The notes: generated from the sequence alone by a model not told the origin. Counted from the first letter of the stretch, positions 1 to 7,801 are shown. The stretch is 10,423 nucleotides of DNA from CAYRMV01 sp964425255 (GCA_964425255.1 CAYRMV010000112.1:1-10423), one strand, 5' to 3'. Numbers and translations: made by a program.

Positions 1-2402
1 TGAATAACTACAATACGCGCTGCGTCTGCAAACATTGGATCGATATCATCCAAATCAATGTCCTTATCCTCTCCCCCATCTGCACCTACATATTCAGGAA
101 GTAAAAGTGCATCTGGATAAGCTCTTTGATCACCAATAAACGCACAAATATCTTCCACTTCTGGAGTATCGACAAACCCACATTGCAGACGTTTCAAGTC
201 CGAACCCGTTGAAATTAACATATCTCCACGACCAATTAATTGATCCGCTCCAGAAGCATCTAAAATGGTACGTGAATCAATTTTAGACAATACCCTAAAG
301 GCAATACGAGCTGGGAAATTGGCTTTGATCATACCTGTAATAACATTCACAGAAGGTCGCTGGGTAGCCACAATCAAATGGATTCCGATTGCCCGAGCCA
401 ACTGAGCCAAACGAGCAATAGGATGTTCTACTTCTTTACCTGCGGTCATGATCAAATCGGCAAACTCATCAATCAACACAACAATGTAAGGCATATAACG
501 ATGTCCTTTCTCTGGATTTAAGCGACGAGCAATGAATTTCGCATTGTATTCCTTGATTGTTCGTACTTGAGCATCTTTCAGCAATTCATAACGTGCATCC
601 ATTTCAATACACAAGGAGTTTAGTGTATTCACCACCTTGGATGTATCGGTAATAATTGCTTCTTCTTCTCCTGGTAGTTTAGCTAAGAAATGGCGTTCAA
701 TTCGGTTATATAAAGTCAATTCAACCTTTTTCGGATCGACTAACACAAACTTGACTTGAGCTGGATGTTTTTTGTAAAGAATGGAAATCAAAATTGCGTT
801 CAAACCGACCGATTTACCTTGACCTGTTGCACCTGCAACCAACAAGTGAGGCATTTTGGTCAAATCGAAAGTAAACGTCTCATTTGTAATCGTTTTTCCC
901 ATCACAACAGGTAACTCGTAATCCGAATTTTGGAATTTCTCCGAAGCAATTAACGAACGCATTGAAACCATTTCAGGGTTACTGTTCGGAACTTCAATAC
1001 CAATGGTTCCTTTTCCCGGAATTGGCGCAATGATACGGATACCGAGTGCAGATAAACTCAATGCAATGTCATCTTCGAGATTTTTAATTTTCGAAATTCG
1101 AACACCTGGCGCAGGAACAATCTCATACAATGTTACGGTTGGACCAACAGTCGCTTTGATTTTAGCAATATCAATTTTATAATGAGATAAGGTTTCAACA
1201 ATCTTGTTTTTGTTGTCTTCCAACTCTTGTTTGTTGACACTTACACCACCTGAACCCCAATCTTTCAACAAATCGATGGAAGGCAACATGTAACCCGACA
1301 AATCCAAAGTTGGATCATAATCACCATATTCTTTTCGTAAGGTATCCGCCTCTTCATCCGACAATACTTCCTCAACTTCAGGGACTTCAACAGAGAATGA
1401 ATCATCCCCTTCATACGGCTCATCACTTGAACTTTCAATGGGAATTTCAATTTCAAAATCATCATCCACTTCCAAATTGGGTGTTGAACCAACTGGAGGA
1501 TTAACCGTTTTGATGGTTATTTCCAAATCACTATCTGATAATTCTTCTTCCTCGTCTTCCTCTTCGTCAAAAACTACTGGTTTTCGCACTTCTTCTTGAC
1601 GAATCTCGTTGTCTTTAATCGTGTTAATGATGTGAATATCGGCGCCTCTTGTCTTTTTTTCTTCGATTGTATTTTCATTTTCTAATTCATCTTCACTATA
1701 CATCGAACGATTAAATAACTTTTGGAAAATCGCTTTAAAATCAGGATTAAACAACACAACCAAAAGAATGTACAAGAGAACTAAAATGAACAACATCGCA
1801 CCAAATTTCCCAAAGGAAAGCGCAAGCCACTGATTAATATGAAATCCAAATGCACCTCCCAAAAAATTCACTGTGGAAGAGAAAAAACCAAGAAACAATG
1901 ACGTCCACACCATAAAAGTCATCGAAATCGATGCAGAACGAGAAATCGGAAGTAATTGAATCGCTAATAACCAGCGAAAACCAATTAAGAAAAGTAAAAA
2001 GGAAAAGGCAAAAGAGGACAATCCAAACCAACGATACATGAATAAATGGGAAATCCAAGCACCCGTTTTTCCGAACCAATTGGATACAGGTTCAGTATCA
2101 TCTTGAAATAAAAATTCGAATAACCCTAAGTTCATCACCCTGTCTTGGTCACTTGTCCATGTAAAAAGATAAGAAACACAAGCCAAACAAAAATAGATTG
2201 AAAAAAGCACAAAAAGAGCGCCCAAAATGGTTTTGGTTCTTTTTTTATCAAAACGTTGAGCGATTGCCTCCAAGGGATTTTTCTTCGGATCAGCAGGCTT
2301 CGAATCTGCTTTTTTTGCAGATCGTTTTTCCTTTTTTGTATCCTTAATTTCCGCTTGTTTTTCTCGCTCTTCTTTGCTTATAAATTCGTTTTCTGCTGCC
2401 AT
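1..2402 (-). CDS. ftsK: DNA translocase FtsK (C-terminal end outside window)
   Basis: This is the membrane-anchored DNA pump that clears chromosome ends from the division septum and helps resolve chromosome dimers. The first 800 residues are visible, open to the left edge with no stop. Four hydrophobic segments lie near residues 58-80, 126-148, 159-180 and 200-218. A long acidic linker (about 222-370) follows, with an almost pure Asp/Glu run at 279-287. The motor domain comes next: Walker A GATGQGKS at 524-531 and Walker B VVLIDE ending at Asp645-Glu646, followed by the family stretch with ATQRPS and GRGDML. The reading stops near MFADAARIVV, the expected entry to the gamma winged helix that reads KOPS-type sites, so that domain is outside the window. 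The ATG at 2402 is preceded by ATAGTTTG and four bases. The gene is 90 bp downstream of the secreted-protein gene on the same strand. The FtsK/SpoIIIE assignment is secure. Confidence 0.97.
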   Translation of the reverse strand, partial: MAAENEFISKEEREKQAEIKDTKKEKRSAKKADSKPADPKKNPLEAIAQRFDKKRTKTILGALFVLFSIYFCLACVSYLFTWTSDQDRVMNLGLFEFLFQDDTEPVSNWFGKTGAWISHLFMYRWFGLSSFAFSFLLFLIGFRWLLAIQLLPISRSASISMTFMVWTSLFLGFFSSTVNFLGGAFGFHINQWLALSFGKFGAMLFILVLLYILLVVLFNPDFKAIFQKLFNRSMYSEDELENENTIEEKKTRGADIHIINTIKDNEIRQEEVRKPVVFDEEEDEEEELSDSDLEITIKTVNPPVGSTPNLEVDDDFEIEIPIESSSDEPYEGDDSFSVEVPEVEEVLSDEEADTLRKEYGDYDPTLDLSGYMLPSIDLLKDWGSGGVSVNKQELEDNKNKIVETLSHYKIDIAKIKATVGPTVTLYEIVPAPGVRISKIKNLEDDIALSLSALGIRIIAPIPGKGTIGIEVPNSNPEMVSMRSLIASEKFQNSDYELPVVMGKTITNETFTFDLTKMPHLLVAGATGQGKSVGLNAILISILYKKHPAQVKFVLVDPKKVELTLYNRIERHFLAKLPGEEEAIITDTSKVVNTLNSLCIEMDARYELLKDAQVRTIKEYNAKFIARRLNPEKGHRYMPYIVVLIDEFADLIMTAGKEVEHPIARLAQLARAIGIHLIVATQRPSVNVITGMIKANFPARIAFRVLSKIDSRTILDASGADQLIGRGDMLISTGSDLKRLQCGFVDTPEVEDICAFIGDQRAYPDALLLPEYVGADGGEDKDIDLDDIDPMFADAARIVVI

Positions 2403-2406
2403 TTGT

Positions 2407-2414
2407 CAAACTAT
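2407..2414 (-). promoter_or_regulatory. possible degenerate -7 box upstream of ftsK
   Basis: On the minus strand ATAGTTTG ends four bases before the ftsK ATG. It keeps the TTTG half of the Bacteroidetes consensus TAnnTTTG, but the TA half is shifted by one base. The spacing equals that of the boxes before the genes starting at 3158 and 8452. It is weak alone, and ftsK could instead be read through from the gene upstream. Confidence 0.25.
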
Positions 2415-2492
2415 CTTACGAAGTTAAGAAGACTTCTTGTTCATAAACTTACTTTTTTGGGTAACTATAAACAAGTCGATGTTGATGGATAT

Positions 2493-3158
2493 CTATTGAG
2501 GTGGTTCAACCGTTTGTTCTTGGATCATTTCATCCATAAATTGATCGAATGTTACTTTTTTGAAATGACTGGGAATTCCAAATTGATCTTTCGAAACTTC
2601 TTCCCGTTGTATTCGTTGCAAAGAGTACTGATAAACGCCTTCTTCGGTATGGATTTCGTATGCCAAGGGCAAACCAGGAATTCCTGAATAAGCATCAATA
2701 TATTTGGATGAAACCTCTGGCAAATACCAAATCACAAGACTTTTTGACCAATTGGGATGTGAGACTAGCACTTTTTTCGCTTTCATTCCAAAAACGGTTT
2801 TCTTCCCTCTTTTTTTCTTGTAAGTATATTGTGTTTTAACCGAATCTGGTTTTATTGTTTGTTGAATGGCGTATTTTTGGTCATTGGCTTCAAGTAAAAT
2901 GTAGTATTTGCCCAAAATCAAATGTTTAATAACTACTTGTGGTCCCAACTGTTCTGAAAAAGACTCAATGCGAACAAGTGTATCATTGGTAAAAATCGTT
3001 TGGAAAGAATGATCCATCACAGTAGAATCATACGCTCTCAAAAACCTCACTTGATACATCAATTGCCCTTCGAAAGGAAGGTTTTTCTGCGTAAAAGCGG
3101 ATGTATTAACCCCAAGGATGAGTCCTAAAAAAGCAACAAATAAGAGAATTTTTTTCAT
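2493..3158 (-). CDS. secreted GLPGLI-like protein
   Basis: This is a 221-residue exported protein of unknown function. It begins with a clear Sec signal peptide (Lys2-Lys3, then a hydrophobic stretch to about residue 17, likely cleavage after Ala21). The mature part looks mainly beta-stranded, with alternating hydrophobic and polar residues, and has a basic patch KKKRGKK at 114-120. Near the C-terminus, residues 157-169 read YSGIPGLPLAYEI, which resembles the motif naming the Bacteroidetes GLPGLI family (TIGR01200) and the related DUF4412 proteins. These are periplasmic or outer-membrane-associated proteins without an established role. The position next to ftsK is reminiscent of the LolA gene often found there in this phylum, but I see no LolA-specific signature. 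The ATG at 3158 fits the signal peptide exactly. The gene is divergent from arginase. The exported status is strong and the family assignment moderate. Confidence 0.75.
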   Translation of the reverse strand: MKKILLFVAFLGLILGVNTSAFTQKNLPFEGQLMYQVRFLRAYDSTVMDHSFQTIFTNDTLVRIESFSEQLGPQVVIKHLILGKYYILLEANDQKYAIQQTIKPDSVKTQYTYKKKRGKKTVFGMKAKKVLVSHPNWSKSLVIWYLPEVSSKYIDAYSGIPGLPLAYEIHTEEGVYQYSLQRIQREEVSKDQFGIPSHFKKVTFDQFMDEMIQEQTVEPPQ

Positions 3159-3162
3159 GGTG

Positions 3163-3170
3163 TAAAAGTA
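3163..3170 (-). promoter_or_regulatory. -7-like promoter box of the GLPGLI-like gene
   Basis: The minus strand reads TACTTTTA, seven of eight positions of TAnnTTTG, ending four bases before the ATG at 3158. A TTG lies 23 bases upstream of the box, within the spacing I recall for flavobacterial -33 elements. If used, transcription would start at or next to the start codon. Confidence 0.45.
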
Positions 3171-3238
3171 ATTATTTCAATGATTTTTTGAATCAATTCA
3201 AAACTTACAACGAAAAACAAACTGTTCGTTACTTTGAT

Positions 3239-3246
3239 TATCTTTG
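3239..3246 (+). promoter_or_regulatory. -7 promoter box of the arginase-argS operon
   Basis: TATCTTTG is an exact match to the Bacteroidetes -7 consensus TAnnTTTG, and is followed by CA as is often seen. I find no TTG at the -33 position, so the match is one-sided. Expected transcription start is about 3250-3253, leaving a leader of roughly 12-15 bases before the ATG at 3265. The TTG of this box is also the first codon of an upstream in-frame extension, which argues against starting translation there. Confidence 0.65.
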
Positions 3247-3264
3247 CATTATCGAAAAAAACGT

Positions 3265-4215
3265 ATGCTTACACCAATAAAAATAATTATAAATACTTCA
3301 GAAATCACTGCCGGAACACGTGGGGCATCACTTGGTCCTGGTGCAGTGATGACAGCTTCAAGGAAAGCGGGTAGTTCATTTTTTGGAAATTTCCCAATCG
3401 AATTTATCCCTGATGAAAACGCAACACTTGATCAACCAACTGCTCATCCATTCGCTAAAAGAGCAGATGCTTTGTTGACAATTTACAAGCGATTGAGCGA
3501 AAGCGTTTCAAAAACACTGAATTCAAATCAATTCCCAGTTATTTTGGCTGGAGACCATGGCTCTGCTGGTGGTACAATTGCCGGAATTAAAATGGCGTAT
3601 CCCGAAAAACGGTTGGGTGTAATTTGGATTGATGCACATGGAGATTTGCATTCGCCGTACACCACCCCATCTGGAAATATGCATGGAATGCCCTTGTCGA
3701 CTGCGCTAAACGAGGACAATATTCCCTGCAAGCGAAATGATGTTCAGGAAGAAACTGTCACGATTTGGAATCAATTGAAATCAATTGGGAACATTGTACC
3801 AAAAATTCAAGCAGAAGACCTTGTATTTGTTGGTGTTCGTGATGTAGAACCAGAAGAAATTGATTTGATGGAGAGACTTAAAATCACCAATCACACAGTA
3901 GAAACTGTTCGTAAAAAAGGCAGCAAATATGTGATCGAAGCCATTCAAAATCAGTTGAAATCCTGCGATATTTTATACATCTCCTTCGATGTTGACTCGA
4001 TGGATCCTGAACTTACCTCGCATGGAACTGGAACACCGGTTGCCAATGGACTAACACCAACAGAAGCGCAAGAACTTCTCACAGGACTTCTGGCTGATGA
4101 ACGAACTGTTTGTCTAGAGATTGTGGAAGTAAACCCTTGTTTGGATGAAAAAACAAACACAATGGCTGAAGTCACATTTAGCCTACTTGAAACATGTATC
4201 AAACACGATAAATAA
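3265..4215 (+). CDS. arginase (ureohydrolase family)
   Basis: Arginase hydrolyses L-arginine to ornithine and urea in the cytoplasm with a two-manganese centre. Numbering from the ATG at 3265 gives 316 residues, normal for the family. The expected metal ligands are present: His98 in GDHG, Asp123, His125 and Asp127 in DAHGD, and Asp242 and Asp244 in SFDVDSMDP. Residues 132-141 read YTTPSGNMHG, close to the TTTSGNLHG of animal arginases, including the proton-shuttle His (here His140). Glu288 in EVNP matches the conserved glutamate that binds the guanidinium group. This favours arginase over agmatinase or formimidoylglutamase. One difference is His129 where mammalian arginase I has Asn130, a contact to the substrate carboxylate; from memory this His is common in Bacteroidetes homologues. 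A TTG start at 3244 would add seven residues but lies inside the promoter box. argS starts three bases after the stop. Confidence 0.92.
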   Translation: MLTPIKIIINTSEITAGTRGASLGPGAVMTASRKAGSSFFGNFPIEFIPDENATLDQPTAHPFAKRADALLTIYKRLSESVSKTLNSNQFPVILAGDHGSAGGTIAGIKMAYPEKRLGVIWIDAHGDLHSPYTTPSGNMHGMPLSTALNEDNIPCKRNDVQEETVTIWNQLKSIGNIVPKIQAEDLVFVGVRDVEPEEIDLMERLKITNHTVETVRKKGSKYVIEAIQNQLKSCDILYISFDVDSMDPELTSHGTGTPVANGLTPTEAQELLTGLLADERTVCLEIVEVNPCLDEKTNTMAEVTFSLLETCIKHDK

Positions 4216-4218
4216 TAA

Positions 4219-6114
4219 ATGGAAAAGCAAATTAAAGAAGTCCTTTTAGCACATTCAGAGGCATTATTCGGAACAACAATTGAGGAAAAAACAATTCAAT
4301 TTCAACTTACGCGCAAAGAATTTGAAGGTGATTTGACATTGGTAACTTTCCCTTTTGCAAAATTGCTTCGGACCAAGCCAGATCAAGCTGCCGAAACGAT
4401 TGGGACTTTTTTGAAAGAGCAAATAAATGAAATATCCGGTTTTCAGGTTGTTCAAGGATTTTTAAATATTTCGTTATCCAATGATTTCTGGAAATCGACC
4501 CTAAAAAAAATGGACCAAGAAGAACAATTTGGTTATGCATCATCTGATTCCAAAGGTCGAATTATGGTGGAATATTCTTCACCCAACACAAACAAACCCT
4601 TACATTTAGGTCACTTAAGAAATAACTTCTTAGGATATTCCGTTGCTGAAATTCTGAAAGCAAACGGTCACAAAGTAGTGAAAACTCAAATTATCAATGA
4701 CCGTGGAATTCATATTTGCAAAAGTATGTTAGCTTGGGAACGTTTTTCCCCATTAAATGAAAAAGGAGAACGTGAAACCCCTGAAAACACAGGTTTGAAG
4801 GGGGATAAATTGGTCGGAAAATACTACGTTGAATTTGACAAACAATTCAATGCAGAAGCAAAATCAATCATCGGTCAATGGGAAAATCAAGAATTTGATG
4901 GATTTGACGAAGCAGTTGTTGCTGAATTCAAGCGTCTTCAACTGGCGAAAGAAGGAAAAGAAGACAAAGCGCTGGATGGAATCAATGACAAAATCAAAGA
5001 TTTAGCGAAAAACCAAACCCAATTGTTGCGTGATGCAAAAGAAATGTTGGTGAAATGGGAAGCGAGAGATCCACAAGTTTATTTGCTTTGGACAACCATG
5101 AATGGCTGGGTTTATCAAGGATTTGAAAAAACTTACCAAACAATGGGTGTTGACTTTGACACACTTTATTACGAATCGGAAACATTCTTGATCGGTAAAG
5201 ATTTAGTAGACGAAGGCTTACAAAAAGGCGTTTTCTATCGCAAAGAAGACGGATCCGTTTGGGTAGATTTGACAGCAGATGGTCTCGATGAAAAATTGGT
5301 TCTTCGTTCAGATGGAACAGCCGTTTACATGACTCAAGATTTGGGAACAGCTTTGGATCGTTTTCGCGATTTTCCTGATTTGGATGGCGTAGTTTATACG
5401 GTTGGAAATGAGCAAGATTACCACTTCAAAGTCTTATTTCTCATTTTACAAAAATTAGGATACGATTGGGCGAATCGATGTTTCCATCTTTCATACGGAA
5501 TGGTTGATTTGCCAACTGGTAAAATGAAATCGCGGGAAGGAACAGTTGTCGATGCGGATGATTTGATGCAAGATGTGGTCGACAGTGCACGTGAAATGAC
5601 ACAAGAACGCGGACATTTGGAAGGTATGAGTGCAGAAGATCGCGCTCATTTGTTTCACCAAATTGGAATGGGTGGATTGAAATATTATTTATTGAAAGTG
5701 GATCCGAAAAAACGAATGATGTTTAATCCAGAAGAGTCAATCGAATTAAACGGAAACACCGGACCATTTATCCAATATACACATGCCCGAATTCAAAGTT
5801 TACTTGCAAAAGCTGGTGAAGTTGGAACCTGGGAAAACGCAGAAATCAATTCAGAGGAACGCGAATTAATCAAGCAATTGAATTTGTTTCCTGAAGTAAT
5901 TGAACAAGCAGGAAAAGAATATTCCCCTGCGTTGATTGCGAATTACACTTATGAATTGGTTAAAACATACAACCAGTTTTACCAAGCTGTCCCTGTTTTA
6001 ATTGAGGAAAATCTAGCATCCAGAAATGCACGTTTGGTTCTAAGTCGAAATGTTGCTAAAGTGGTTCGTCTTTCCATGCGTTTATTGGGCATTGAAGTGC
6101 CAAACCGTATGTAA
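4219..6114 (+). CDS. argS: arginyl-tRNA synthetase
   Basis: ArgS is the class I enzyme that joins arginine to tRNA-Arg in the cytoplasm. The 631 residues follow the family order. An N-terminal additional domain covers about 1-105. The HIGH-type motif is HLGH at 129-132 within NTNKPLHLGHLRNN. The DRGIH region is at 161-165 and QDYHFK at 399-404. The KMSKS-loop equivalent is KMKSR at 435-439. The DALR anticodon-binding domain begins near FIQYTHARIQSL (517-528) and runs to the end. At 631 residues it is longer than E. coli ArgS (577). Much of the excess lies in a charged, helical stretch at about 205-280, between the two catalytic halves. Translation starts at ATG after the sequence TAATAA, three bases past the arginase stop, with no Shine-Dalgarno sequence, so coupled translation on one message is likely. 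A hairpin terminator follows. Confidence 0.97.
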   Translation: MEKQIKEVLLAHSEALFGTTIEEKTIQFQLTRKEFEGDLTLVTFPFAKLLRTKPDQAAETIGTFLKEQINEISGFQVVQGFLNISLSNDFWKSTLKKMDQEEQFGYASSDSKGRIMVEYSSPNTNKPLHLGHLRNNFLGYSVAEILKANGHKVVKTQIINDRGIHICKSMLAWERFSPLNEKGERETPENTGLKGDKLVGKYYVEFDKQFNAEAKSIIGQWENQEFDGFDEAVVAEFKRLQLAKEGKEDKALDGINDKIKDLAKNQTQLLRDAKEMLVKWEARDPQVYLLWTTMNGWVYQGFEKTYQTMGVDFDTLYYESETFLIGKDLVDEGLQKGVFYRKEDGSVWVDLTADGLDEKLVLRSDGTAVYMTQDLGTALDRFRDFPDLDGVVYTVGNEQDYHFKVLFLILQKLGYDWANRCFHLSYGMVDLPTGKMKSREGTVVDADDLMQDVVDSAREMTQERGHLEGMSAEDRAHLFHQIGMGGLKYYLLKVDPKKRMMFNPEESIELNGNTGPFIQYTHARIQSLLAKAGEVGTWENAEINSEERELIKQLNLFPEVIEQAGKEYSPALIANYTYELVKTYNQFYQAVPVLIEENLASRNARLVLSRNVAKVVRLSMRLLGIEVPNRM

Positions 6115-6140
6115 AAAAGATTAAATTATTCTATAACAAT

Positions 6141-6176
6141 AAGGGGTGTCTTCTATATGAAGCGCCCTTTTTTATT
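6141..6176 (+). terminator. rho-independent terminator after argS
   Basis: The arms AAGGGGTGTCTTC and GAAGCGCCCTT pair around a TATAT loop, with two single-base bulges and one G-U pair, and run straight into TTTTTT followed by a T-rich tail. It lies 26 bases after the argS stop and overlaps the stop codon of the convergent lipoprotein gene at 6172. The reverse strand lacks a T run after the hairpin, so it should act mainly on argS transcripts. Confidence 0.8.
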
Positions 6177-6759
6177 CTTTTGCTAAAAAGAAAAAGTACT
6201 TATACTTAGGTATCGAAAAACCTACTTCTTCGTCATAAACATTTAAAACAATTCGATGTAATCCAATTTTGGAATTCGGATTTGCCGAACGATATTGTTG
6301 TACAATCTTATAGTGTGAACATTCATGCCACAATGGATCGATAACGGAAAAATCCAACGATAAATGATTGATTTGAAATAGACCAAAAGGATAAGCCATT
6401 GAAAAAGTTGTTTTCTCTAATTCAGTACGTGGAATAAAATCCTCTCTGTACAATATACTGTTTGAGTTGTAACCCTGCACCGTAAAAAGAGTGTCCAAAT
6501 TCGTATTATGTATCGATATGATGACAGGCGAGTTTATAGTAGGATTATAAACAAAACTATAAACAGGCAAACTGTCATTTGGCAAGCTAGGTTCTGCTAA
6601 ATAAAATTCAGCAATTCCTTCGAGTTTATCTCCCATTTGAATGACAAGAAAATTACCTTTTGGCTGATAATGAGTGAGCTCAGATCTGGATTCTATGACT
6701 TGTTTCTTACAAGATAAAACAAACGCAAAAGAAAAGAAAAGTAAGTAATGTAGTTTCAT
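6172..6759 (-). CDS. putative lipoprotein of unknown function
   Basis: This 195-residue protein starts with a lipoprotein signal: a short hydrophobic stretch ending in the lipobox VLSC, with Cys17 as the expected lipidated residue. The mature start is CKKQ, basic rather than acidic, so it lacks the acid-rich surface-export signal described in some Bacteroidetes lipoproteins and may stay in the periplasm. The rest alternates hydrophobic and polar residues as in a beta-rich fold. WHECSHYK (144-151) contains two His, a Glu and a Cys, but HECSH is not the HExxH zinc-protease motif exactly as defined, so I draw no function from it. I recognise no family. The gene lies 104 bp downstream of the pseudouridine synthase on the same strand. 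TAACTTGC at 6779-6786 (minus) could be a weak promoter box of its own. It converges on argS. Confidence 0.75.
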   Translation of the reverse strand: MKLHYLLFFSFAFVLSCKKQVIESRSELTHYQPKGNFLVIQMGDKLEGIAEFYLAEPSLPNDSLPVYSFVYNPTINSPVIISIHNTNLDTLFTVQGYNSNSILYREDFIPRTELEKTTFSMAYPFGLFQINHLSLDFSVIDPLWHECSHYKIVQQYRSANPNSKIGLHRIVLNVYDEEVGFSIPKYKYFFFLAKE

Positions 6760-6863
6760 GTTTTGTTAAATTATTGATGCAAGTTACTCCAAAAGAAAGA
6801 GATCACAAAACACTTTTAATCAACAAATCGTACCAATGAAACAATACTTGTACAAAAAAAATA

Positions 6864-7757
6864 CTATTTGAAAATCCCGGGCTCTTTTGTTTCGAAACGC
6901 ATTTCTTTTCCAGTGATTGGATGCGAAAAAACAAGTGTTTTAGCATGAAGTGCAATTCTACCCGGTAAACTAGATTTTGCCCCGTATTTTTTATCCCCAA
7001 CGATTGGATGACCTAAATCTTGCATGTGAACACGGATTTGGTTTTTTCTGCCTGTTTCAAGTTGAACTTCAACAACGGTTGTGTTTTTCTTGTAGCCTAA
7101 TACTTCATAATGCGTAATCGCCAATTGACCTGAACTTGCATGTTGACTGGAATGCACTTTCAACGCTTTACTTTCGCGTAAATAAGATTGAACGGTTCCT
7201 TTTCGTTGGGTCAAAACACCTTCAACAAGAGCAAGGTATTTTCGCTCAATAATTTGATCGTTCCAATTTTTTTGCATGCGCAATTTGATTCGCTCATTTT
7301 TAGCAAACACCAGCAAGCCAGATGTTTCCCGATCAATTCGATGTACAATAAAAATTCGGTTGTTATCGTCCTGCTTTTTTACATAATTCGAAAGAAAAGC
7401 ATAAGCCGTTTTATTTCTTTCTTTTTCTGAACCCATGGTCAACAATCCAGCTGGTTTTTCGATTACAATCACGGCATCGTCTTCAAAAACAATTTTCAAG
7501 CCTGGAATTTGTTTCTCTTCAGTAGGTGACTTTTTCCCGATAACCAAAACGTCTCCTTTAGACAAAGGATGGTTGAACTTCGTAATTGCCAACCCTTTTG
7601 ACGAAACGAGTTTATTTCGAAGTAAACTTTTGATTTTTTCACGACTTTTAGAAGGAAAAGAGGCCATCAAAAATGCCATCAATTCCGAATCTTGCGTTAC
7701 CGTTAATTTTGTTTCAGTTGGTTTTTTACCTCGAATTGTTCGTTTCATTGTCTTCAT
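6864..7757 (-). CDS. RluA-family pseudouridine synthase
   Basis: This family isomerises specific uridines to pseudouridine in rRNA or tRNA. The 297 residues comprise an N-terminal S4-like RNA-binding domain (about 19-75) and a catalytic domain (about 88-290). The signature HRIDRETSG lies at 139-147, with Asp142 as the catalytic aspartate. Other family landmarks are the EKPAG segment at 100-104, RKYLALVEG at 172-180, the RKNQIRVHM motif at 237-245 and GHPIVGDKKYGA at 249-260. The target uridine cannot be read from the sequence: RluC, RluD and TruC-like enzymes share these features, so I give no symbol. A second Met at residue 4 (position 7748) could be the real start, because the promoter-like box TACCTTTG ends only eight bases before the first ATG. 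The gene begins 44 bp after the DUF4159 stop. Confidence 0.93.
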   Translation of the reverse strand: MKTMKRTIRGKKPTETKLTVTQDSELMAFLMASFPSKSREKIKSLLRNKLVSSKGLAITKFNHPLSKGDVLVIGKKSPTEEKQIPGLKIVFEDDAVIVIEKPAGLLTMGSEKERNKTAYAFLSNYVKKQDDNNRIFIVHRIDRETSGLLVFAKNERIKLRMQKNWNDQIIERKYLALVEGVLTQRKGTVQSYLRESKALKVHSSQHASSGQLAITHYEVLGYKKNTTVVEVQLETGRKNQIRVHMQDLGHPIVGDKKYGAKSSLPGRIALHAKTLVFSHPITGKEMRFETKEPGIFK

Positions 7758-7765
7758 TCAGAACA

Positions 7766-7773
7766 CAAAGGTA
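7766..7773 (-). promoter_or_regulatory. -7 promoter box of the pseudouridine synthase gene
   Basis: The minus strand reads TACCTTTG, an exact match to TAnnTTTG, in the 44-bp gap before the gene. It ends eight bases before the ATG at 7757, so the leader would be only a few bases long, or 11-14 bases if translation starts at the second Met (7748). No clear TTG element lies at the -33 distance. Confidence 0.5.
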
Positions 7774-7801
7774 CGGCTTTTAACGTGAATCTTACCCGTT
7801 T

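Noticed and set aside
1520..1570. Repetitive TTC/CTC run in ftsK as a possible microsatellite or slippage site
   Set aside because: It encodes the Asp/Glu run of the normal FtsK linker, the codons are mixed GAA, GAG and GAC, and the frame is intact.
2426..2438. 13-base palindrome AAGAAGACTTCTT in the spacer before ftsK
   Set aside because: It is short and of simple composition, with no second copy at other promoters here; it could be chance.
2256..2687. Plus-strand open frame of 143 codons
   Set aside because: It is antisense to the start of ftsK and the end of the GLPGLI-like gene, and is rich in Phe, Leu and Cys as expected from the reverse complement of A-rich coding DNA.
3244..3264. Seven-codon upstream extension of arginase from TTG
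   Set aside because: The TTG is part of the -7 promoter box, so the message should begin downstream of it; the ATG at 3265 fits the family better.
6544..6765. HECSH in the lipoprotein as a zinc-protease motif
   Set aside because: HECSH formally fits HExxH, but the surrounding sequence lacks the helix-like hydrophobic context and a third ligand pattern, so I did not call a protease; the motif itself lies nearer 6309-6329.
7188..7788. Plus-strand open frames of 80 and 117 codons
   Set aside because: They lie antisense within the pseudouridine synthase gene, which has full family motifs; their translations show no protein-like pattern.
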